From positions 1 through 6,541 of the forward strand of contig JASKZX010000146.1 in assembly GCA_030147435.1 (NCBI GenBank): DNA of 6,541 nt, written 5' to 3'. The notes below the pieces were generated by a model. The model worked only from the letters and a program-made list of their open reading frames with translations, was not told the origin of the DNA and ran no database searches. A program made the position numbers and the translations under genes. Positions 1 to 5,962 of this stretch are shown one piece after another. Numbering within the stretch: the first letter of the stretch is position 1; the number at the start of each line of letters is the position of its first letter. The stretch is from Savagea sp. GTDB lineage: Bacteria > Bacillota > Bacilli > Bacillales_A > Planococcaceae.

Positions 1-17
1 GTGAATTGTTCTACAAT
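1..17 (+). promoter_or_regulatory. Operator-like dyad upstream of cydA (possible Rex site)
   Basis: Bases 5-17 form a perfect interrupted palindrome, ATTGT-TCT-ACAAT. Overlapping it, bases 1-16 (GTGAA-TTGT-TCTACAA) resemble the right-hand 16 bases of the Rex consensus TTGTGAA-N4-TTCACAA. All five visible left-arm bases match, and five of seven in the right arm. Rex is the NADH-sensing repressor known to control cydABCD in Bacillus and Staphylococcus. The left two bases of such a site would lie outside the window, so it cannot be fully judged. The location, about 45 bases before the cydA ATG and over a -10-like hexamer, suits a repressor. The regulator's identity is inference. Confidence 0.35.
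12..17 (+). promoter_or_regulatory. Putative -10 element of the cyd operon promoter
   Basis: TACAAT differs from the SigA -10 consensus TATAAT at one position and lies 46 bases before the cydA ATG. The matching -35 would fall before the window start, so the promoter is only half visible. If real, transcription would begin at roughly 23-26, giving a leader of about 40 bases. AT-rich DNA often contains such hexamers by chance, so support is modest. In B. subtilis the cyd leader is much longer, and the true promoter may instead lie upstream of this window. Confidence 0.3.
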
Positions 18-44
18 ATATATTAAGGTAGGATTGGAAAAACG

Positions 45-53
45 AAAGGAGTG
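45..53 (+). promoter_or_regulatory. Ribosome binding site of cydA
   Basis: AAAGGAGTG is a near-perfect complement to the 3' end of 16S rRNA. It ends 9 bases before the ATG at 63, a normal Bacillales spacing. This decides the start: the in-frame GTG at 51 lies inside the Shine-Dalgarno itself and would have no usable spacing. Confidence 0.85.
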
Positions 54-62
54 CTTTTTAAG

Positions 63-1451
63 ATGGATGAAGTACTATTGGCAAGATTACAATTCGCTTC
101 AACAACTTTGTTCCACTTTATCTTCGTTCCTCTTTCAATTGGTTTAGCGTTCTTAATTGCAATTATGCAGACGCTTTATCATGTGAAAAAAGAAGAAATT
201 TATTTAAAGATGACAAAGTTCTGGGCAATTTTCTTCCTCATTAACTTTGCGGTAGGAGTTGTTACAGGTATTCTCCAGGAGTTCCAATTCGGAATGAACT
301 GGTCAGAGTACTCACGATTCGTAGGAGATATTTTCGGAGCACCACTTGCGATTGAAGCATTACTCGCATTCTTCTTAGAATCAACATTTATTGGTATTTG
401 GGTATTCGGATGGGGTCGAGTTCCAAAATGGGTACACTTACTCTCAATTTGGCTCGTGTCATTCGGTACAATGCTCTCAGCATTCTGGATCTTAGCAGCG
501 AACTCATTCATGCAGAACCCAGTTGGTTATGTATTAGAAGGTGGACGTGCTGAGATGAACGATATCGCAGCGGTATTGTTAAACGAAAAACTATGGGTAG
601 CATTCCCTCACACAGTGTTCGCGAGTTTAGCGACAGGTGCTTTCTTCGTAACAGGAGTAAGTGCTTGGAACTATATGAAAAACCGTGACATGGAATTCTA
701 CAAACGTTCAATGAACATTGCTTTAATTGTAGCTCTTATTACATCAGCAGCATTAGCAATTACAGGTCACTCACAAGCGACACACTTAATGCACGCACAG
801 CCAATGAAAATGGCTGCAGCAGAAGGTCTTTGGGAAGATTCAGGAGACCCAGCAGCGTGGACAGTAGTGGCAAATATCGATGTAGAGAATCGTGATACAA
901 CATTCCGCATTGATATTCCATACGCATTAAGCTACTTAACTTACGGAGAGTTTTCAGGAGCTGTTAAAGGGATGAACACGCTTGAAGCGGAACTCATCGC
1001 TGAACACGGCGAAGGAAACTATATTCCACCAGTTAAGACGACATTCTGGACTTTCCGTATCATGGCAGGTCTTGGAGGAGTTCTCGTCTTAGTAGCTGCA
1101 CTCGGATTATGGTTCTCATACCGTGGAACTTTACAACAAAAAGGATGGTTCTTAAAGTTACTTATCCTTACAATTTTCATCCCGTACATTTCAAACTCAG
1201 CAGGTTGGATCATGTCAGAAGTTGGTCGTCAACCGTGGGTAGTTAATGGATTATTAGAAACGGCAGCAGCTGTATCGCCAAACGTTACAGCAGGACAAAT
1301 TTTGTTCTCGCTCATTGCATTCTCTACAATTTATGCAATCTTAGGTATCTTAATGGTTATCCTCTTTATCAAGTACATTAAACGAGGACATCATGAAGAG
1401 CCGAAAGCAGACGTTTCAGCTACGGATCCGTTTGAAGGAGGCGCAAAATAA
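63..1451 (+). CDS. cydA: Cytochrome bd quinol oxidase subunit I (CydA)
   Basis: CydA is the heme-bearing subunit of the membrane terminal oxidase that oxidises quinol and reduces O2 to water; it carries hemes b558, b595 and d. The 462-residue protein is hydrophobic throughout with about nine membrane segments. Key residues, with E. coli equivalents: His18 (His19, high-spin heme), Glu98 and Glu106 (Glu99 and Glu107, proton path), His183 (His186) and Met334 in FRIM (Met393) for heme b558, Lys249 and Glu254 in QPMKMAAAE (Lys252 and Glu257, quinol site), Glu386 (Glu445) just before GRQPW at 388-392. The stretch between the quinol motif and FRIM is short, and the protein is about 60 residues shorter than E. 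coli CydA, which places it in the short-Q-loop class typical of Bacillota. The start at 63 follows the Shine-Dalgarno at 45-53 and gives the usual family N-terminus (LARLQFASTTLFHF). The polar C-terminal tail is cytoplasmic by inference. It is the first gene of the operon; the stop is one base before cydB. Confidence 0.97.
   Translation: MDEVLLARLQFASTTLFHFIFVPLSIGLAFLIAIMQTLYHVKKEEIYLKMTKFWAIFFLINFAVGVVTGILQEFQFGMNWSEYSRFVGDIFGAPLAIEALLAFFLESTFIGIWVFGWGRVPKWVHLLSIWLVSFGTMLSAFWILAANSFMQNPVGYVLEGGRAEMNDIAAVLLNEKLWVAFPHTVFASLATGAFFVTGVSAWNYMKNRDMEFYKRSMNIALIVALITSAALAITGHSQATHLMHAQPMKMAAAEGLWEDSGDPAAWTVVANIDVENRDTTFRIDIPYALSYLTYGEFSGAVKGMNTLEAELIAEHGEGNYIPPVKTTFWTFRIMAGLGGVLVLVAALGLWFSYRGTLQQKGWFLKLLILTIFIPYISNSAGWIMSEVGRQPWVVNGLLETAAAVSPNVTAGQILFSLIAFSTIYAILGILMVILFIKYIKRGHHEEPKADVSATDPFEGGAK
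1435..1441 (+). promoter_or_regulatory. Ribosome binding site of cydB
   Basis: AAGGAGG is a perfect Shine-Dalgarno core inside the last codons of cydA, 11 bases before the ATG at 1453. It supports that ATG over the in-frame ATG at 1393, which has only a short GAGG before it and would add 20 charged residues read from inside cydA. Confidence 0.85.
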
Positions 1452-1452
1452 T

Positions 1453-2466
1453 ATGGTACTAACACTAGCAGAGTTTTGGTTCATATTAATCGGTGTTCTC
1501 TTCGTCGGGTTCATCTTCCTCGAAGGTTTTGACTTCGGCGTAGGAATGAGTACACAGTTTTTGGCAAAAGATGAAGACGATCGTCGTACACTAATTCAGA
1601 CGATTGGTCCAGTTTGGGACGCTAACGAAGTATGGTTAATTACAGCAGCAGGTGCGATGTTCGCTGCTTTCCCACACTGGTATGCGTCAATCTTCAGTGG
1701 TTACTATCTCGTGTTCGTATTACTTTTACTCGCGTTAATCTTACGAGGTGTCTCGTTCGAATTCCGTGAAAAAGGAGATACGAAACGTTGGAGATACAAC
1801 TGGGACTGGGCATTATTCACAGGTAGTATCGTTCCACCATTCATCTTTGGTGTTCTTTTCACAAGTTTAATTCAAGGAATGCCAATTGATGCAGAAATGA
1901 ACGTATTCGCAGGATTCACTGATTACTTCAATATCTTCACAATTCTCGGTGGACTTGCATTTGTATTACTTTCATATTTACACGGACTTTACTATATCGG
2001 TTTAAAAACAGTTGGCGAATTACGTCAGCGTGCATTTAAACAAGCAAAAGTTGTCTATATGATTACAGGACTTGTTTTAGTAGGATTCATCGTTATGATG
2101 AAACTTGATTCAGCAGCATTCGATGTGCACGGCGGACTCTTAATTTGGGTTTACGTTGCAATCGTTGCAATTTACGGAGTTCTCTTCTTCTTCATGAACA
2201 AACAACGTGAAGGTTGGAGCTTCATTATGACAGGTCTCGTATTGATTCTCGTAATGACATCATTCTTCGTGGCGCTCTTCCCGAACGTCATGATCAGCTC
2301 AATCGATCCAGCATTTAACTTATCAATCGCAGAAGCGGCATCAGGTGATTACTCATTGAAAGTAATGACTTACGTAGCTCTTACACTCGTACCAGTAGTT
2401 CTTGCGTACACAATCTGGAGTTACTATGTATTCCGCAAACGCGTAACTGGAGAGCGTCAAGCGTAA
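1453..2466 (+). CDS. cydB: Cytochrome bd quinol oxidase subunit II (CydB)
   Basis: CydB is the second large integral membrane subunit of the bd oxidase. It pairs with CydA and is required for stable heme assembly; it supplies structure and proton or oxygen access rather than most heme ligands. The 337-residue product matches the usual Bacillus length. Family signatures visible: LEGFDFGVGM at 23-32, WDANEVWLITAAGA at 55-68 with the following FPHWYASIFSGYY, and RGVSFEFR at 98-105. The rest is a series of eight or nine hydrophobic helices. The start at 1453 has a perfect Shine-Dalgarno at 1435-1441, lies one base after the cydA stop and gives the conserved N-terminus. Phenylalanine codons are mostly TTC (about 28 TTC to 7 TTT by hand count), as in cydA, consistent with high expression. 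No small-subunit gene (CydX or CydS type) fits between it and cydD, since only three bases separate them. Confidence 0.96.
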   Translation: MVLTLAEFWFILIGVLFVGFIFLEGFDFGVGMSTQFLAKDEDDRRTLIQTIGPVWDANEVWLITAAGAMFAAFPHWYASIFSGYYLVFVLLLLALILRGVSFEFREKGDTKRWRYNWDWALFTGSIVPPFIFGVLFTSLIQGMPIDAEMNVFAGFTDYFNIFTILGGLAFVLLSYLHGLYYIGLKTVGELRQRAFKQAKVVYMITGLVLVGFIVMMKLDSAAFDVHGGLLIWVYVAIVAIYGVLFFFMNKQREGWSFIMTGLVLILVMTSFFVALFPNVMISSIDPAFNLSIAEAASGDYSLKVMTYVALTLVPVVLAYTIWSYYVFRKRVTGERQA

Positions 2467-2469
2467 TCA

Positions 2470-4191
2470 ATGGACAAACATATACTGACATATGATGGCA
2501 GTAAACAAACAATGGCAAGCGTTGGGCTACTCACTGTAGCCCAAGCTTTTGCTATTATTGTACAAGCTATCTATCTATCAAAAGCGATTACGCAAATGTT
2601 TCATGGAGAACCTTGGAAAGATGTTCTTATGTCATTTGCGATTTTTTTCATTGCACACGTTTTTCGACAAGCATTCCAATGGGGAAAAGAGCGTATAGCT
2701 CACCGTTTTGCTGATCGAACGAGCGCCCATTTTCGTGGTTTACTAGTCGAAAAGATTTTTGAATTAGGACCTGAAGCAGTCGGGAAGCATGGCTCAGGAG
2801 ATTTAATTACGTTAACACTTGAAGGTGTACCGAAGTTTCGGAAGTACTTAGAGTTATATATTCCGCGCCTCGTATCAATGGCAATCATTCCAGTGGCAAT
2901 CGTATTATTCGTATTTCCACTCGATTGGGTATCAGGAATTACTCTCGTACTCGTCTTACCGACATTAATTATTTTCTTAATTTTGATCGGAATCGTTTCG
3001 AAAAATCGAATCGATGATCAAATGGAAACGTATCGATTATTATCACGCCACTTTTTAGATTCATTACGTGGTCTTGTCACATTAAAGTATTTAGGAAAAA
3101 GTAAATCACATGAGACAGCGATCGATACAGTAAGTAATAAATATCGAATTGCAACGAACCGCGCATTGAAATATGCGTTTTTATCGTCTTTTGCACTCGA
3201 TTTCTTCGCTAGTTTATCTGTAGCGATTGTTGCTGTTTTTCTCGGATTCCGGTTAATCAATGGAACAGTAATGCTTGAACCAGCATTAGCAATTTTAATT
3301 TTAGCGCCTGAATATTTCTTACCTGTACGTGAATTAGGAAGCGACTTCCACGCAACAGTGGACGGTCAAGATGCAGGAAATGAAATTCGAGGGATTTTAG
3401 CAGACACTTCCGATCGTGAACAAGTCGATGCCAAAGTTCCAACGTGGACGAAAGATAGTGTTCTACGTGCATCGAACATTACGAAACTCGGAGATGAAGA
3501 GCAACAATTGCTAAAAGATCTTTCATTTGAAGTGAAAGGCAATGAAAAAATAGGAATTGTTGGTGTGTCCGGAGCAGGAAAATCAACATTGATCTCAGTT
3601 TTATCTGGATTTGCTCAAAATGAAAAAGGTACATTTACAATCGATGGTGTAGAAGTGCCACATTTAACGACACCTAGTTGGCAGCAACAAATGTCTTATA
3701 TTCCACAACATCCGACAATTTTCTCAACGACGATGTTAGAAAACTTACGCTTCTATGCACCGAATGCTACACGTGAAGAAGTAATGGAAGCAGTTGAACG
3801 TGTTGGCTTAACTGATCTCGTCAATGAACTACCAAATGGTTTAGATGAAGAGATTGGTCACGGTGGACGTGAGTTAAGTGGAGGAGAAGAACAACGTGTC
3901 GCTGTTGCTCGAACATTGTTACAAAAGAGCTCAGTTCTTATTTTTGATGAACCAACGGCACATTTAGACATTGAAACAGAACATGACATTAAAGAGATTT
4001 TAGTTCCATTGTTAGAAGATAAACTCGTCTTCTTTGCAACACACCGTCTCCATTGGATGAAAAATATGGATACGATTCTCGTTATGGATCAAGGAGAAAT
4101 TGTGGAACGTGGAACACATGAAGAGTTATTAGCAAAAGGTGGAACGTATGCAACACTTATTGAAGCTCACCGGAAAGGAGGAATCCGTTGA
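2470..4191 (+). CDS. cydD: CydDC ABC transporter, CydD-type subunit
   Basis: This is one half of the heterodimeric CydDC exporter required for assembly of cytochrome bd. E. coli CydDC was described as a cysteine/glutathione exporter and more recently as a heme transporter, so its substrate is unsettled. The 573 residues comprise a six-helix membrane domain (helices near 16-38, 50-66, 132-150, 155-176, 236-260, 270-288) and a C-terminal ATPase: Walker A GVSGAGKST 365-373, Q-loop Gln413, signature LSGGEEQ 469-475, Walker B ending Asp493-Glu494, switch His525. The segment APEYFLPVRELG (279-290) is typical of CydD rather than CydC. The first transporter gene is called cydC in B. subtilis, so the two symbols are often swapped. 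The ATG lies 3 bases after the cydB stop. The only purine-rich candidate, GGAGAG at 2449-2454, is 15 bases away, so translation probably depends on coupling to cydB. Phe codon use (about 12 TTC to 19 TTT) is less biased than in cydAB. Confidence 0.93.
   Translation: MDKHILTYDGSKQTMASVGLLTVAQAFAIIVQAIYLSKAITQMFHGEPWKDVLMSFAIFFIAHVFRQAFQWGKERIAHRFADRTSAHFRGLLVEKIFELGPEAVGKHGSGDLITLTLEGVPKFRKYLELYIPRLVSMAIIPVAIVLFVFPLDWVSGITLVLVLPTLIIFLILIGIVSKNRIDDQMETYRLLSRHFLDSLRGLVTLKYLGKSKSHETAIDTVSNKYRIATNRALKYAFLSSFALDFFASLSVAIVAVFLGFRLINGTVMLEPALAILILAPEYFLPVRELGSDFHATVDGQDAGNEIRGILADTSDREQVDAKVPTWTKDSVLRASNITKLGDEEQQLLKDLSFEVKGNEKIGIVGVSGAGKSTLISVLSGFAQNEKGTFTIDGVEVPHLTTPSWQQQMSYIPQHPTIFSTTMLENLRFYAPNATREEVMEAVERVGLTDLVNELPNGLDEEIGHGGRELSGGEEQRVAVARTLLQKSSVLIFDEPTAHLDIETEHDIKEILVPLLEDKLVFFATHRLHWMKNMDTILVMDQGEIVERGTHEELLAKGGTYATLIEAHRKGGIR
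2522..2544 (+). other. Perfect 9-bp hairpin inside the 5' end of cydD
   Basis: TTGGGCTAC and GTAGCCCAA form a perfect 9-bp stem around a 5-base loop (TCACT). Two further base pairs (2519-2520 with 2545-2546) can form across a one-base bulge. The stem begins 56 bases after the cydB stop and is followed by CTTTT, so it partly resembles a weak intrinsic terminator. It lies over codons 18-25 of cydD and uses codons that are uncommon in these genes (GGG, CTA, GCC). The inverted repeat is seen directly. A role as attenuator, or as a 3' stabiliser of a cydAB transcript, is inference. Confidence 0.5.
4174..4181 (+). promoter_or_regulatory. Ribosome binding site of cydC (supports a TTG start)
   Basis: AAAGGAGG is a perfect Shine-Dalgarno located in the last codons of cydD, 6 bases before the TTG at 4188. 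The nearby ATG at 4198 is out of frame, and the next in-frame ATG (4224) has no such site, so TTG is the likely start. Confidence 0.85.
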
Positions 4192-5918
4192 GTTATTATG
4201 TAGAGACTTATGTTAAGCCTTATATGAAAAAATATAGTTCCTTAATGCTTATGACGATTATTTTAGGAACACTCGCTTTATTATCAGCAGCTGCATTAAC
4301 ATATACGTCCGGATATTTAATTACTCGGGCATCGGAAAAGCCTGAAACAATTTTACTCGTTTACGTACCGATCGTTATGGTACGAGCATTCGGTATTTCA
4401 CGTTCAGTCCTCCGATATTTAGAAAACTTATTAGGTCATGATGCAGTTTTAAAAGTATTAGCTGACATGCGATTATCCCTTTACCGAGCGTTAGAACCAC
4501 AAGCATTATTTATTCGTTCAAAATTCAAAACAGGTGATTTGCTCGGGGCTCTTTCTGATGATATTGAACATTTACAAGATGTTTATATTCGTACGGTTTT
4601 CCCTACGATGATCGGTTTATTTATCTTTATGTTCGCAGTCGTTTGGTTAGCGGTGTTTGATTGGGTTTTCGCAATATTTATGGCACTCTGTTTAAGTGTC
4701 GTCGTATTTATTTACCCACTCATTTCTTTATATTTTTTAAAGAAACACCAAAAAGAATCAAAAGAACGACACGCTCATTTGTATAAAACGTATACGGATG
4801 CAATTTTAGGTGTGAGCGATTGGATCATTAGTGGTCGCCAAAAAGAATTTGTTTCAACATTTTTAGAAGATGCGCGTAAAAGTGACGCTTCTGAACGTAA
4901 ACTTGATTATTGGCATCAAACACGTCAGTTTCAATTGCAAGTATTTACAGGTATTTTAGTCGTTGTTGTCGGAATATGGGCAGGTTTTCAAGCGGCAGAA
5001 GGTGTCATTGCTCCGACATATATCGCAGCATTTACACTTGTCGTGATGCCAATACTTGAAGGAATGATCCCAATTTCACACGCAGTCGAACGTATTCCTG
5101 TATATGAAGAGTCATTCCGTCGACTCGATGAGATTGAAAAGTTTGCTCCAGCAGAGACGAAAGAACAAGTCGTTGAACCAAACTTTGAACGTCCTGCGAT
5201 TGATATTCAAGGAGCGACGTACCGTTATACTGAAGATGGAAAAAAAGCAGTTAATGATGTAACATTACAAATTCCATACGGTGAAAAGATTGCTGTACTC
5301 GGAAAAAGTGGTGCAGGAAAATCTACATTGATTCAGCTCATTCTTGGAAATTTAACACCGACAGAAGGAAAAGTTCGTATTGATGGTCAAGATCCGACAC
5401 AGTACGGAGATGGAATTTATGAGTCGGTCAGCGTACTCAATCAGAAGCCGTATTTATTTGCAACTTCTGTAGAAAACAATATCCGTCTTGGTAATCATGA
5501 AGTACCGCGTGAAAAAATCGAAGAGATTGTAGATGCTGTCGGTTTAGGTGATTACATTTCATCATTACCGAAGCAGTTAGATACACAGATGGAAGAAACA
5601 GGTCAACGTTTCTCAGGTGGTGAACGTCAACGTATCGCGTTATCGCGTATTTTAGTAAAAGATACACCGATCGTTATTTTAGACGAGCCAACTGTCGGAC
5701 TTGATCCTGATACAGAATATGACCTCGTACAAACGATGCTCGATGCATTAGGGGATAAAACCGTCATTTGGATTACTCACCATTTAACAGGAATTGAAAA
5801 AATGGACCGCGTCTTATTTATGGACGAAGGGGAAATTGCGATCTTAGGAACGCATGAAGAGTTATTAGAAACAAATGAACGTTATCGTCGCCTTTATGAG
5901 CTTGACCGAGGATTATAA
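4188..5918 (+). CDS. cydC: CydDC ABC transporter, CydC-type subunit
   Basis: This is the second half-transporter, forming the CydDC heterodimer in the cytoplasmic membrane that is needed for bd oxidase maturation. The 576 residues comprise a six-helix membrane domain (near 21-44, 54-70, 137-156, 159-185, 250-267, 276-296) and an ATPase: Walker A GKSGAGKST 372-380, Q-loop Gln419, signature FSGGERQ 475-481 (Phe replaces the usual Leu), Walker B ending Asp499-Glu500, switch His531. RSVLRYLENLLGHDA at 72-86 is the CydC hallmark; His84 aligns with E. coli CydC His85, reported as a heme ligand. The gene starts at TTG in a TTGA overlap with the cydD stop, behind a perfect Shine-Dalgarno. This implies translational coupling, with TTG tempering initiation. 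Phe codons favour TTT (about 17 to 7 TTC). In the B. subtilis convention this gene is called cydD. It is the last gene of the operon, with a terminator 7 bases after its stop. Confidence 0.94.
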   Translation: MSYYVETYVKPYMKKYSSLMLMTIILGTLALLSAAALTYTSGYLITRASEKPETILLVYVPIVMVRAFGISRSVLRYLENLLGHDAVLKVLADMRLSLYRALEPQALFIRSKFKTGDLLGALSDDIEHLQDVYIRTVFPTMIGLFIFMFAVVWLAVFDWVFAIFMALCLSVVVFIYPLISLYFLKKHQKESKERHAHLYKTYTDAILGVSDWIISGRQKEFVSTFLEDARKSDASERKLDYWHQTRQFQLQVFTGILVVVVGIWAGFQAAEGVIAPTYIAAFTLVVMPILEGMIPISHAVERIPVYEESFRRLDEIEKFAPAETKEQVVEPNFERPAIDIQGATYRYTEDGKKAVNDVTLQIPYGEKIAVLGKSGAGKSTLIQLILGNLTPTEGKVRIDGQDPTQYGDGIYESVSVLNQKPYLFATSVENNIRLGNHEVPREKIEEIVDAVGLGDYISSLPKQLDTQMEETGQRFSGGERQRIALSRILVKDTPIVILDEPTVGLDPDTEYDLVQTMLDALGDKTVIWITHHLTGIEKMDRVLFMDEGEIAILGTHEELLETNERYRRLYELDRGL

Positions 5919-5925
5919 TGAAGTG

Positions 5926-5962
5926 AAAATCTCGCAACCGGTAAAAGGTTGCGAGATTTTTT
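5926..5962. terminator. Shared bidirectional intrinsic terminator between cydC and argF
   Basis: The arms at 5926-5939 and 5947-5960 pair perfectly over 14 bp (AAAATCTCGCAACC with its complement) around a 7-base loop. On the + strand the stem runs into six T residues (5957-5962), giving a strong Rho-independent terminator for the cyd operon 7 bases after the cydC stop. Read on the - strand the stem ends in four U residues, so it can also terminate argF, whose TAA stop (5963-5961) directly abuts the stem. It fills most of the 42-base gap. Confidence 0.93.

Noticed and set aside
51..62. GTG at 51 as the cydA start, adding four residues
   Set aside because: The GTG is part of the Shine-Dalgarno AAAGGAGTG; the ATG at 63 has correct spacing and gives the conserved N-terminus.
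200..511. Antisense open frames opposite cydA, and similar ones opposite cydD and cydC
   Set aside because: They lie in conserved membrane or ATPase coding sequence, have no family features and are expected by chance.
1393..1452. Extended cydB start at the ATG at 1393
   Set aside because: It would add 20 charged residues unlike any CydB N-terminus and overlap cydA by 59 bases, while the ATG at 1453 has a perfect Shine-Dalgarno.
2557..2569. Short CTAT tandem repeat (three copies)
   Set aside because: It encodes ordinary CydD membrane-helix residues and is too short to suggest phase variation.
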